NCBI RefSeq assembly: GCF_051020985.1
Contig: NC_135000.1
Span: 2,604,001 to 2,668,000 of the forward strand
From: Nomia melanderi
Lineage: Eukaryota > Arthropoda > Insecta > Hymenoptera > Halictidae
Reading direction: 5' to 3'
DNA: 64,000 nucleotides
Part shown: positions 1 to 12,252 of the stretch, one piece after another
Numbering within the stretch: the first letter of the stretch is position 1
How the letters are laid out: every line of letters begins with the position of its first letter
Made by a program: the position numbers and the translations under genes
Notes under the pieces: model-generated
The model's input: only the letters and a program-made list of their open reading frames with translations
Databases searched by the model: none
What the model was told of the DNA's origin: nothing

Positions 1-171
1 AAGATTTACTAAACCTGACTTATTTCAGTTAGAGAACTTTCTAAGTATTAGGGCTTAACGGAGAATTTTGAAGTTATGCTAAACTCAGATACACTTAGTA
101 GAGAGTTAATATAACTTTGTTGTCAGTTTACTCTTGTTATACTATCAGTGTGTCGTGTTCTTTTTAAATAG
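1..171 (+). other. intron (3' part) of FNBP4-like gene
   Basis: AT-rich sequence ending in a pyrimidine-containing acceptor (AG at 170-171) directly before the open exon at 172. It is the tail of an intron whose donor lies to the left of the window. Confidence 0.55.
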
Positions 172-639
172 CCGGCAGCCTTAGTACTTCCGCATAAACA
201 TGGCGTGCAGCCAGCAATTCAAATTATACCGGATTACACGCCGATATACACGAACCACAAGGTGATCGAAAAGCCACCAATTAAAACAGCCAAAGAATCC
301 TTGGTGTCTGCTCTGGATTCATTTTACAACGACATCGCTCGCATAGAGAACAGTAGGACCGAGAAAGTCCCGCAAAGGCAGGACATAGTAACAACAGAGT
401 CATCTTTACCTGTGGAGGAGGCAAAAGTCGACATGGAACTGGAAACTTTGCATGTTGATGCGGCCATGAAGGAAAAGAAGAAGAAGAAGGTAAGAAGATT
501 GATGAAAGGACAAGAATAACAGGTATTAAATATTAAAATATAATTTCAGGCAAGGATTGGTATCAGCAAGAAACACAAGGAAGTGTCCAGTATGGTAGCT
601 AAATGGCAAAAAGTACAACAAAACTTTGAGAATACTTAA
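172..639 (+). CDS. FNBP4-like protein, last two exons (partial)
   Basis: Two exons, 172-489 and 550-639, are joined in phase across a 60-base intron (GTAAGA donor at 490, TTTCAG acceptor ending at 549). The reading frame is open from the acceptor at 172, so there is no start codon here and the gene enters from the left. The 135 visible residues contain a Pro/Val stretch, the segment SALDSFYNDIARIE, a run of Lys (KEKKKKK) split by the intron, and the C-terminal motif VSSMVAKWQKVQQ before TAA at 637. The Lys-rich tract followed by S-(L/M)-V-x-K-W-Q resembles the C-terminal region of formin-binding protein 4, a WW-domain protein of the splicing/formin network. That match is from memory and is moderate. 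Other nuclear Lys-rich proteins are possible. Confidence 0.5.
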
Positions 640-1728
640 AGTGATCATTAGCAGCGAAGAAAATAATGGATTTCAGTAATGAACAGATCTCCTTGAGTAT
701 CAGTGTTCAAACAAGACTTGAATACAGAAACCATAAGATTTTATTTTCTAGATGTAACTTTGTAAAATTCATAGTGCACTGTACCTCCGCCTATGTATAG
801 TGTTCTTGTACCTGCAGTTGACATTGTTACCACTCCTCATAAACTAGTTTACTATTTTATCAATGGAAAGTTCGAAAGGATTTGCTGTAGAGAACGATTT
901 TCGCATTGTCCACGCACACGATGCTATTTACAGGCATTTACTTATTGTTCACGTTCATTTTCGAACCAGCTTGAACGTTAATTAATATGTAAACCACGGA
1001 TACAATCGATATGTTCCCGTTTCGATTAAGATTATTGTAATCGATGTCCCCAACGTTGTATATATCGCGTATTGATTTTATATTTCAAAAACCATTCGTT
1101 ACTTAAGTGTTAGATCGATTGGTAGATTTTGAATTATGGCGGTTACTATAAATTAAGAGTAATTTAATACTTCATTATCAACATTCTCCGGACAGCGAAA
1201 CCGTACAGAATAAATTATTGATGAGAGGTCACGCTTACATGCTTCCAGAGCTAGAATATTTTTTAAATGAATCATAGGATATCGGTATCAGTGAAGAAAT
1301 TTGTTTGTAATATTGTATGCTTTACAGAACTGTTTTCTTTTTGTAATGATATGTAAATACATGATCAACGAAAAAATATATATATTATATATACAGTATA
1401 CTCCTTCTATATAATATTACTTCGTCATTTTTACCAATCAGTCCACATGGTGCTAAGTCATATTCATTTTGTCAATCAGACTCATTATAGATTTAAGTAT
1501 ATAATTACAAAGAGGGAGGGAGTTACTGTATGCTAGAAATTTAATCACTATATGCAATGCATTAAAATAGAGAAAATGTACTTTATTGATCACAATTTAT
1601 ACCGAATTTTACAGTGCATACACATTTTTTTGTTCATTCGTGACAGTGGCGCTACAGGGAAAGTACCAAACATTACAGTTTTATAGGTTAGGTGTTTACT
1701 GATCTTTTCCTACGTAAGCTAAGAAATT
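640..1728. other. 3' UTR of the preceding gene and intergenic DNA
   Basis: AT-rich with no supported exon. A possible polyadenylation signal (AATAAA) lies near 1209. A short TA-rich run is at about 1376-1395. Short ORFs here show no protein character. The last 100 bases would hold the promoter and 5' UTR of the CHCHD7-like gene. No clear TATA box is seen. Confidence 0.5.
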
Positions 1729-2206
1729 ATGAGTACAGTAACTCTTCAGAGCGTTAATAAGACGACATATGCTGAAATAGAGCATAAGCTGAAACGTGAT
1801 CAAAACATCAACAACCCTTGCCTAAAGGTACATGTAGCCTTTGAGGTTAATTTTACTTTCCGGTTACCTAACCTTAAAAGTAAGTTCTTATATCTTATGA
1901 TTTATATTAATATTATTCATTGTTATTTATGCAGGAACATGAATTGGCTTTAAACTGCCTTACGAATAACCAGGATTTAATGAAGAGATGTGTGCTGTAT
2001 TTTGAAAATTACAGGAATTGCAAGACCTTTTGGGTAATTTAAGTGCAATTAATTTGTTTACGTAAGCTTCAATGCGGATAAACAATATATTAATATTTTA
2101 GAACGATGTTATGAAAGATCGGAAATCACGAGGTATTGAACCACAACTTCCTGTACCTGAAGAAAGAGAAAAAGTAAAAGCAGAATATCTAAAGATATAC
2201 AGTTAA
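1729..2206 (+). CDS. CHCHD7: CHCHD7/COX23-family twin CX9C protein
   Basis: Three exons (1729-1827, 1935-2033, 2102-2206) of 33, 33 and 34 codons, all phase 0, give a 100-residue protein. Exon 1 starts at an ATG and carries INNPCLK. Exon 2 supplies C41, C52 and C62. The cysteines form two CX9C motifs, C31-x9-C41 and C52-x9-C62, the coiled-coil-helix-coiled-coil-helix signature of intermembrane-space proteins imported and oxidised by the Mia40 relay. The tail after the second motif (KTFWNDVMKDRKSRGIEP) closely follows the arrangement in human CHCHD7 (C-x-x-FWN...RR..G..P). The yeast relative Cox23 acts in cytochrome c oxidase assembly. Both introns are short (107 and 68 bases) with GT-AG ends. 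TAA is at 2204-2206. The length fits the family. Confidence 0.92.
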
Positions 2207-4953
2207 TAATTTTGTATATTTTCTTATGTTTATGTTTTTTGTCAATGTACTATAACATGTTTATTCTTTATAATGATACGACGTACAGGCGAGCAAATGT
2301 TATAAGTAATCATTTTTATTGCTACAATGTAGCGTAACAAATTTTTGTTATAGTTTTAAGTAGAATTATCTTCAATAACTATGTAAAAAAAGCTATTTAC
2401 AATGATATAGTTGAAGGACTGCCATTACAAAAGTTAGAAGCGCAAGTAAAAGGTAGAAAAAATAAAACACTATTTACATAAAATCTGTTTAATGTCTTTG
2501 GCAGAAATAAATATTTGGAGAATGTGTGATTACATTTACTATCTATAAAAATTACAAACAATACGTTAATGCATATTTGCACTGACAGTAAACTCCACGT
2601 CTAAAGAATAAAGTTGCATTGTGTGGTTTGGATCAGATTACATAGATTTAGTTGGATATTGATTGCATAAACAACTCTGTTAACAAAAAGGAAATATGTA
2701 GCGTCTCAGAATCTATGCTATGCACAAACTACATTTTTTCATTTCTCAAGATTATTTATATATACAAGATACTAAATTTTGCAAAAAATTTCGTTTACCC
2801 TATCGCCAGAGTTAGACTAACGATTAAAAACAACCTTCGATATTCATTACAATAGCGAACGCATCTTATTTTCATAATTACAGCTACTCATATACTTAAT
2901 GTAAAACGGACTAGCGAAGTGTTTCGAATATATGAATAAAAATGTCGTAGATCGACAACTGCATTTCAGATTATAACGCAGAGCTAATGAAAAACCTACA
3001 AAAAAAAATAAGGCATGTTTAAAATATTGAATTTATTCTACATTGACTTAGGTTATCATAGATAAACTTACTCTCGAATTCACTCAAACTCCAAAAGAAG
3101 GTTATAATTCCGTTCTTCCAACGTGGGTCACTATCAATGTCTAATATTTCTCATTCGCAGTCGCTAAGTACCAGGTATACAAATATGATTTTAATAATGC
3201 AAATGCTGCTCTTCGGTCTGCGATTTGGCCCAAAAAATGGTCAATGGATATTTAAAAAAAAGTAACTTAAACAATAATTACCATCTACGTATTATACATT
3301 ATCTACTATTGTCATGAAGGACATGCTTATTAGCGCAACAACCGTTGTCTCAACAATCATATCTAGAACACGAACACTAGCGAAGCTACGAGAAGAATTG
3401 ACAAAGTGATCATCAAACAATCAAGCAACGTTATTCGATAATTAAAAACAGAAGAAAATAAAAATAAAAAATATTTTCCTCGTGAAATTCCGACTGCGAT
3501 TATTCACAGATTACCTCCCACGTTGAGAAGCTAGCAAACGCATAGCGTAATTTACAGTATACAGTATCACGCGTTCCATTCGTTTCCAAGGAAAAAATAT
3601 ATATATATATATGTGTGTATATATACAGAATAGTCTTTTCGCTGAACAGGAGTTTCCGTGGTTCCCCTCCGAATTGACAATTCTAAGTTATTTAGCCTAA
3701 CTATTATGGAATCCGTGGATTCAGCGTTGACGCGCTAGGTCCTCGTTAAATGCAACATAACATACACATGCATCCTTACACGAAAATAAATAACGTCTCT
3801 TTACACGTGTGTCTCATTACAGCTATTAATGAAACCCGATAATCTTCCATCGATCTTTGTTCGATATTCACTATTCTAAGCTAGCTCGGCGTCTATGTAA
3901 CATCAAAATTAATCGTATATCACGCTTTAAGACCTCTGCTCTCCACTTACAGTTAATAGACAAGACATAGCAATTTCAGAAAATTCATTTGGGAATTCAG
4001 GAACATAGTAGCCTCACTTCAACTATCTTCAAAGAAATTCACAGCGTGAAACACCTAAATCTGGGCTAAGACAGTCAAAAACGTCTTAAACCAAATTTAG
4101 ATGTCGTGTCACTTTAAAAGTCAGTACAACGATTTTCTTCTGAATATCATATGCACTATATCCTTATCCATTGACAGTACAATTTAAGGCAACAATATCA
4201 TGAAACAGCAAATAGCAATCGATGAAAAGTATCTTGTTCAAAGCAACTTCCTGTTAAATTAATTTCTCTTTTTAATAAGAAAAAAGGGAACCCTTTTAAC
4301 TAACTCCTAATTTCCATTTTATTACCCATTTACTATTTCACTATACCGTCGCCTACAAGTGTACAGACTGTACGTGGAGACCATTATCAGACGTACACAG
4401 CCATACCGAGTTAGATCAGGCGGTCAACTACACAGACAATACATGTTAAAAACGAAGAACGAAAAGCCTCTCTTTATACACAGTCAGAGTTTACGAACTG
4501 AACACAAAAAGACAGTACAGAAGTCGATAGAGTGCTATCACCTTGCTTCCTCCCTTGTTTCCTAAGATCTGCTCTAAACACTCTAACCTCCAATAATGGT
4601 ATAATGTTACCCGGTACCAAAGAAGCGTGATTGCAGCGGTTATGTTATCACAGCGACATGAGGATGAACAAAAAAAACGTCTCTGCGAAAAAATAAATAA
4701 GATCACTGAACAGGTACTTCTTTCATGGATATGTGATCAGCAATGACTGGATGCATGAATGATGTCTAAAGTCCACTATCGTTCACCGTGTCCCTTGCCT
4801 AAGAGACGCTTGGGAACGTGATCTCTGTACCGTTCGAAAATGTTATTCCCATCTGATTCGCTTTCTGCCCTTGTCTGCTCTGTACTCACAGATTCGTAGC
4901 TGACTCCGACTCACTTTGTTTCTTCGTTTTTAACATGTATCGTCGGCAAGTAG
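2207..4953. other. intergenic DNA with the 3' UTR of EPT1 on the minus strand
   Basis: No exon is supported on either strand. The part nearest EPT1 (about 4320-4953) is probably its 3' UTR: read on the minus strand, an AATAAA lies at about 4318-4323. I looked on that strand for an ATGA...TGA selenocysteine-insertion core within about 600 bases of the EPT1 stop and saw no convincing one. A (TA)n run is at about 3597-3625. The remainder (2207-4300) is AT-rich unique-looking sequence. Confidence 0.5.
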
Positions 4954-7532
4954 TCAATCGACGCGGTCCTTGATACGGAACGTATGAATGCGGAAGTGGC
5001 GACACATCTGGCGCACCTGAAACAAAAAGGGATCGGTTAGAAGCGGTTTCTTTTTATTGCACCGAGGATTACAAAAACTTGTCACACTTGGAATATATCA
5101 CTTCACGCAAGCAATAATGATAAAAAAATTATTATTGCTTTTATTGCACCGAAGATTATAAAAACTTGTTACGCATGTAATCGACCACCTCACGCACCAA
5201 TAATGATAAAAAAATACTGCTTACCACACAAGTGCCATAATGAATATGAGCAAGCAGCGAAATTATTGCTACTACGTATGTGAATGCCAGATCTGTGCTA
5301 GGTAGGATATAAGAGAAGGCTGCTGCTACTCCTACAGGCAGCAGTATCCAAGAGAATATTTCGCATCTGACATTGGTCATTTGTGACACAATTAATCGAC
5401 ACTATAAATTAGTAAATAGTGGGTTAATATTAGCCTATTGCCGGCCAATAATATCAACATAGGATAGGTTGCTAGGCTGCTGAGTGTCTTACACATATAT
5501 TGGAGAAGATAGTTCCAACAGTCAGAAAAACGATTCTGGGATCTTTCTCCACTATATTGCTAGGTGAGTGCATCACCCAAATTGTCGAGATTGCGAAAAG
5601 TATGCTTAACGGTATCAAAGGTCTTATGGCATCTAAGAATGTCCTCATTTTACCAGTCTTGTCCCTATATGATCTGGGAATAAATTGAATTTTTTAATCT
5701 CTTGAAGTCACTTTATAGAGATTTCTCATACAGTGCTAGTTCTCGGTATGTTTTAATTGTAAAATGACTTTTGTTTTGAATTATCAAGTTGATGGAGAGG
5801 AATATTAATATGTTTCTTGAAAGCAAAGGATCACGTTACAGTTATTCAATGAAGTGTATAAAACACTTTCATCGCGTGTATACTCACTTATATATATTCC
5901 AAAGCACCACGGGTAAACTGGTCAGAATTGCCGTGACATAGAGTGCAATTTCGAACATCACTCCCACAGATATCTCACCAGGCAGCATGAACTTCCATGT
6001 CTCGTGTCCTCCTATACTTGATATAATAAACACTGTAGTAGTACCCTGGGAGTTAAAAATATTTATATGTAATATGAACTGTATATCAGTTAGAAAAATA
6101 CTATAATGACAACAGTTTTATCAGATATACTTACTACCATAGATATATCATAGCCCCATGGAAGGAACAGTACACCAGTATTATACTTTTCCCAATGAGT
6201 CAGATAGAAGTTTATAAACACACTCCATAATATGAAGTACATTCTCAATGGGGACACACTATGATCTGTCCTACCAAATACAGAGTACATACACACAGTA
6301 ATCCACATTGTTGTCCAACTATCTAGTCCATGGTCAAACAATTCCCCTAAGGGACCAGATGTCTGTGTCCGCCTTGCTTGCTTTCCATCTATACCATCTG
6401 TAATGAATTCACGTATTACTGAAAAGTTTCAGACATATCTGAAGTGTACAGTATTTGCCTCTTACAATCAGATTATTACCCCCCGCTATGCATCACACAT
6501 TATGAAACGGCACGATCATATGGTATATAATGACTGCAATTTATTTCTTTTGTACTTACCAAGTGTGTGTCCCATAAAAACATTAAATGCTCCCAATGCA
6601 AAAACCCATCTTGGTATAGGTGGATATTGTGGTTTATCATCGCTGGATGCATACAAATAATAATCATAACTTGCAAACATTGTGAAGTTCAGAACGGTGA
6701 AAAGAAATCCAGAGAAAGTTAACACATTCGGGGCAACCCATTTTGGACAATACTAAAATAACATTTTAATATTTAATGAAACAATATTGACAATAATTAA
6801 CTTCTATGAAAAAACATACCTGCACTACTTTGTCCCAAAATGGGTGCATAATATACACACTAAGGGGGCTTGTATCCACACAGCTGTACTGAAAAGAAAT
6901 ATGTAAAGTTAGTTAGATAATGAACTTCAAATCATATTATCCTCAAGATTTTAACCCACTTTAAAACTCGCATTATCACCAACGCTTGGGTAACACAAGA
7001 CAATTCAATGTAAATGAGATACATTGAACAAGATAATACTGCTTGCATCATATATTACACAGTCAACAAGTATTTCCCAATAGCATTTATGAATAATCCA
7101 TTCGAATTACCTCATGAATAAATATATTTTTGTTCCTTACATTAAACAAGTTTCCGCAAGAAACTTAAAACTCTATCAATTAATTGATCAAACACAAACA
7201 GTCTTTAACTCCTCAAAAAAATACACATCAAAGTTAGTCCTCAATAAACAGATACCCATTACTACAACACCCACCAAACAAAAAACTTGACATAAAACAA
7301 GCTCCAACAGCAAACTCCAACAACATGCTCAAGTAGCCAAGGTAGTACAATGAGTAATGGGAAACTCCATTGATCACGACCATTAGTCACTCAAGGAAAC
7401 CGCCTAAAACGACTAACAGACAACGTGGGACAAAAACGTTGCAGCCGGGTTGGGGCCTACCTTGTAGCTCTCGAAGCCGGCCAGGTGTTGGTCCGTTAAA
7501 TATTGGACCTCAAGGCCCAGTTTCCGGTACAT
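4954..7532 (-). CDS. SELENOI: ethanolaminephosphotransferase 1 (EPT1/SELENOI)
   Basis: Eight exons on the minus strand: 7532-7461, 6888-6820, 6752-6560, 6397-6135, 6045-5888, 5673-5493, 5401-5225 and 5016-4954. All phases agree and give 391 residues (human about 397). The enzyme transfers phosphoethanolamine from CDP-ethanolamine to diacylglycerol in ER/Golgi membranes, the last step of the Kennedy pathway to phosphatidylethanolamine. The CDP-alcohol phosphotransferase motif D-x2-DG-x2-AR-x8-G-x3-D-x3-D is complete: D112, D115, G116, A119, R120, G129, D133, D137. Family-typical segments include PLSVYIMHPFWDK, GELFDHGLDSW, HWEKYNTGVLFLPWGYDIS and LAHIHYG. Many hydrophobic stretches fit about ten membrane helices. 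The frame ends KDRVD-TGA. This UGA sits where vertebrates encode selenocysteine, and the codons after it read LLADDTC then TAA. The start ATG at 7532 is in a CpG-rich leader. Confidence 0.95.
5052..5216. repeat. 87-bp tandem duplication in the last EPT1 intron
   Basis: Two similar units begin TTTTATTGCACCGA (5052 and 5139) and end AATAATGATAAAAAAA (5113 and 5199). The second copy stops about 8 bases before the GTAAGC donor of EPT1 exon 7 (minus-strand donor at 5224). Confidence 0.85.
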
Positions 7533-8010
7533 GGTATCGCCGGGTTATGGGTACGTGGGGCTGGAGAAGACGTGGCTCGCTGGACTTGGGTAGGCGTGAT
7601 CGTTCACCTCATCGGGGCCGCGTTGTTCCCCGGTAAAAGACGCCGCGTGTACGTTGGAGATGTCCGCATGAAAGGCACTGAGGGGTTGCGGGTCGAGCAC
7701 GTGCTCCTTGTCGAGTGGCTAGCCGTTCAACGTCGATTCATCGTGACACCAGGCTGCGTGAACGATTACTGCGATACGACTGTCCCGAATCGTCTCGCCT
7801 GAAGGCCGATTCTCACGTGTCAACTGGCGAGACTGCGAGGAACGGCGCGACGAGCGTCGTCCGATCGATCCTCCTGCCCGGCGTTTAAAACGAAAGGGGA
7901 GAGGAGAGCCGTATGCACGGAACTGCGTATAGATAGCGCATTACTCTTGAATTGGATCGCGTGCCGTTGTCAGGGCCGCGAGATAACCGGCTTGCTTGGG
8001 TGTCTGGGAT
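7533..8010 (-). promoter_or_regulatory. CpG-rich promoter/5' leader block of EPT1
   Basis: About 480 bases with much higher GC and CpG than the surroundings lie directly upstream of the EPT1 ATG on the minus strand. Open frames on the plus strand here look like by-products of GC content. No canonical TATA box was seen. The promoter assignment rests on position. Confidence 0.5.
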
Positions 8011-9365
8011 GCGATAAAATGTAAGCTCCAGTTTAGGAATGTAGTGGCCCCGCGAATTCCCGAACGTATCACTGAGTCAAGTCGCCAGAGCGACGATTAC
8101 TGCTGTACTTATGTCGGTAATGCGTCTCACAACGGACCGTTTGCGTGGCGTTTATGTAACCGATCAACTGAGATCATCAGGAAAGAGGTCATCATAATTT
8201 ATAACCGAGAACGGTGATTATCGGACTCGCGAGGAGGTTTTAATGAATATTGGAACACGCGATGCGAATTTCGAAGGAGTTCGTTTACGATGGTTTCCGT
8301 AGCTGTCTATGTAGAGGTGGAGATTTAGGTGCAGTGGGACAAGGAATGTTTTCATTGCGATTCGTGCCTGGCATTTTTGGACCAGAGATGATGAATCGTT
8401 AGGTTCATGAGATAATGAAAATAGAGATTCAAATGCGACGAGAAAGAATGTGTGGATAAGTTTATTTGTGAAGGTGGAAGATAAAGCGGAAGCATAAGAA
8501 ATTGGATTAGATAATAGATATATTATTCTGAATAATCGTTATTGATACTATGCAGTAATACATTTTGTCTGAATTGATATTTCAATTTTGACGTGTTGAC
8601 TTCATGAAAGACTTGTGGCGCCATTTGTGACACAATATACGAACTAGTATCTACTTAACCAATATAGAATTTGAGTATCTTCTTTATTAAGTAACTGTTT
8701 TATGCAATAACTCAATGATGTCTAAATCGATGATTGATTACGAGAAGATACTTACTCTAACCAAAACCTACTTTTAATTGAATATTACATAGAACTGCTC
8801 ATATACAGAGTCTCATGTAGCTCTTTGAGTCAAGGGTTAACGCTATTTTTGAGTTACTAGCATGAGAGAATTAAGCTAGTCGCCTCTCCAATAATTGATA
8901 CATCAGAGAAATGTAATTCTCTTATTAAGTATTGTAAGTGCTGCAATACAAACATAGCTGATCATTTGACAGCGAAGTAAACTTAATGAAATATAATTTT
9001 AAAAATAATAGGTTAAAAGTCATATTAAATTTGTGGTTAATAGTAATAAGTATTGCTTATACTCGAAACTTGTATTCTGCTGTACCTCTGGGTTATATCG
9101 ACATATTTATTGACTTACATAACTAAAATTGATTAAACGATTAAAGAAAACACAAGAGAAATATATACATATACAAAGAGATTTTTATTAAATCTTTTTA
9201 TTTTAATAGCCCTTTACTCTTAATACCTTACATCGTTTCTTATGGTACCGGAGTACAGGAACTTCCTAACATAAATACTGCAACGTCTGAAAAACAGTAG
9301 TTATTAAATACATAGGTTTGAATTAAAATTATATATTTAAGCTATGGAAAGTTTAACTTACATAA
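8011..9365. other. intergenic DNA; 3' UTR of COX7C at its right end
   Basis: AT-rich, with no supported exon. The COX7C 3' UTR (minus strand) probably extends to about 9180, where TTTATT runs on the plus strand could serve as AATAAA signals. Confidence 0.45.
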
Positions 9366-9779
9366 CTACTTCAACATCTGGTGACGAAGGATCACGAATG
9401 GTGCAGCGAATCCACTTCCAAAGAATATAATGAAAATTGCAGTTATCTTATATTTATTTTTGAGCGAGAAGGGAACGAACTGTAACAATCAATTTCAGAA
9501 TTGATTTCTAACCTCTATGCGTTTAGCAGATTTTTCATAGAAATTAACAGGTCCCAAATCAACTACAATTATTAAGGATAATAAATTTGTTCATTCCACA
9601 CATGTTTCAATGGTTTGTCTGCATCAAACGATACGAAATTTGAACAAAACTCGACTAAACATTGTAGTACAATTACGCAATTATAGATTATTATTTTTAC
9701 GTACTAAGCCAGGCTCTGGTGGGTGTTCAGAGCGCCTTATTGCACTGGTTACGAAACTCCTTACGTGTCTCGAGAACAT
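9366..9779 (-). CDS. COX7C: cytochrome c oxidase subunit 7C, mitochondrial
   Basis: Two exons on the minus strand, 9779-9705 (25 codons) and 9479-9366 (37 codons plus TAG), joined in phase 0 across a 225-base intron (GTACGT donor, TTACAG acceptor). The 62-residue product starts MFSRHVRSFVTSAIRRS, an Arg/Ser-rich mitochondrial presequence. It continues with a Pro/Gly link (EHPPEPGL) and the mature protein VPFSLKNKYK, then one membrane helix and GSGFAAPFVILRHQMLK. This matches the LPFSVENKW...YFGS.FA.PF...RHQLLK pattern of COX7C, a nuclear-encoded structural subunit of complex IV in the inner membrane. Length is normal (63 in human). The gene is too short to stand out as an ORF, and the long plus-strand frame over exon 1 is its shadow. 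Confidence 0.93.
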
Positions 9780-12252
9780 TTTTCAGTAGCAACTGTATTC
9801 AACTCTGCGTTTCCTACTGAAAAGATTCTCTGTGATTCTGCAATGGCGATTAGTCGTCTGCTACGCGCACGCCTCAAGTTACGTAGCATATCAATGGTTA
9901 TATCGATCGGTAACGTAGAGAGCAAAAAAAAACTTCGAAACCAAATTCGAGTATTAATATTTGAATATTCAAAAACTCTAATAAGAGCACGACATAATTG
10001 AAAATGTAATTAAGGTTCACACGTTTATAATTAAACATAAGTGAAATATTTTTACATACACTTTTAATAAAATAGTTTAAGCCTTTAAGAGCATTGTTTT
10101 AAAATTAAGATATAATATATATTAATATAACGTAGCAAAATATAATGTAACATAAGAACTGTAATAGAACAGATAAGATAGAAAAAGCTGACACCCAAAG
10201 CACTTGTGTGACCCAAATTTTTCAAGCTATAGAATCCTATTAATAATAAAATATAACTCATATATAAACACGTAAGGAAGGTTTTTATATCTAAATATTA
10301 AATACATTAATAGAATATTAATGTGTCACTTGTTTTATAATATCGGTGCTGAGGCGTACCATAAATTTGATCGCTGTCATTAACGCTAACTTCGTTTTAT
10401 AACAATTACGACGTAATTAAATTGTACCTTGAAAATATTGTGTGTCGTGTAAAATGACACGAAGAATGAACGTCGAGTGAATATAGTGAAATAAAGATAA
10501 AGTCACAGACGGGACCTAGTCTGTGATAGAATGTTGCAAATCAAATGGCATTCGTATAATACAGGAGATTATTGAATCTGTAACTTCCAAGGTCAATAAA
10601 GAAAAAACTATCGTCAATATTGATTTTCTAGTTCACGAGATAACCACTTTGTATACATTGAGATTATCTTTGACTTATTACCAGATGAATAGAAAGACGT
10701 AAATTGTAGCACTTACTGAAATTGATATGCAGTGGCAAATAACAGTGGCAACAAAAATAACATTTTGTTATCTTGAAACATGATCAAAAATATACGCAAA
10801 ATTGTCAAACCCATAATCTAGAAGAACTTAACGAATTTTTCATTTTCCATTGCCTAATTTAATAATAATTAAAATTCTTTCTGAGAAAACTATGGACTAT
10901 CAGAAATACTAGTTTGTAAGTACAAAAATATATTTACAAGCTACGAAATAAAATTTTATTATATTTTACATATATTGTATCTTAATTTTTCTTTTCGAGT
11001 AGATCATCGCATTGCGTATTCGTTCCTTGTCGTTGTTTCGCTTTACTGCGACTTAATTAAACAATTCAACGTGCAGGAAATAGATCGAGTTTATTTTCCG
11101 CATTGATAATTTGTTACTTTTTCGTAATTTAATTTTGCAATAATGTAACAAGTATCGAAATAGCAAAGATTAATATTTCTATTTAATGGAATTAAGAGAA
11201 TTTCGTTGAAACATTAGAAATTAATTGCGAGATCAATTTACAGAATGACGTGCTCAAATCAATAGTCAAGAAAGAAATGATTTCTATGAAGCAATTTCAA
11301 TTTTGTGAGCTCTCAAATTAAGGAATGCAACTTTTGCATTATAATTGTAATTATCTAAAGCATACATAATATATCAGTACAAAAATACACGATGATACTT
11401 GTCAATTATTTCCATTTACCAATTAAAGAGTTTTGCCTCTAATAATGCAATCAGTTGAAAGTATTGTTTGTATTTGGACCGTGTTTCTCGAGTCATGTGG
11501 CATCATTCGAACGTTTATTTCATAATTTCTTATAAAAATAAACATAGTATATTTAATATGTTTCACAGATGCAGAATGTTACAAGAAATGTACAAATTAA
11601 AATAAAAGTATTATAAATATTATAAATGTAACGAAAATAAAATTATGTATTATTCCGGTAAACCCTCTCTACAGTTATTTCAATTATTTATTTCAAATAT
11701 CTTCCATACCGAGTGCGAAGAATATTTAATGATTCCCTCAACATCAGGACATGCATATAACATGAATTTAAATAAAAACATGTTTAGAATTAATGGTCCT
11801 TGTTATTACGCAAAATATGAGATAGTGGTGGTCACAAATGTGTGATGCTGCTAGCGAAATATGTATGAAAAAGAAAAACGTCATTGCACTGAACATACAA
11901 TTTGTAACAATTCGCAGGTGTTAATGCATAATATGTCGATGACAGCAAGTAAATACATTCTGAACACAAATTATATACTTTTCGAGAATAGATAATATTG
12001 TTTTCAACGCGAGAAGGGAAGCTGCTGAATATCGATTTACAAGTTGATACTAGTGTCAGCTGAGTGATCCTGTATTATAGTCTACAAATGCTCGAGGAGA
12101 TTGAAATACCCACGCGAATTGAAAAATATAAACAGTGCTCGGTATTGTTCTGTTTCATCTTTCAACGTGTACATTATGTTACACCATTTATGGGAATAAA
12201 ATAATGGCATCATGTTTGTTTTCAGTCTGGATAAGAAACAATAGTAATTATC
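9780..12252. other. intergenic DNA between divergent COX7C and TRIM23
   Basis: About 2.5 kb, strongly AT-rich, holding the COX7C upstream region (9780-9930, moderately GC-richer) and the TRIM23 upstream region. I see no exon, RNA gene or clear repeat. Short ORFs at 11645-11845 and 12135-12350 lack protein character. Confidence 0.5.

Noticed and set aside
4318..4953. SECIS element downstream of EPT1
   Set aside because: No ATGA...AA...TGA arrangement at a proper distance was seen by eye on the minus strand; a program should confirm.
7503..7802. 99-codon plus-strand ORF over the EPT1 first exon
   Set aside because: It is antisense to EPT1 exon 1 and its GC-rich leader, has no family resemblance, and is explained by base composition.
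9723..10001. 92-codon plus-strand ORF
   Set aside because: Shadow of the COX7C first exon and promoter on the opposite strand.
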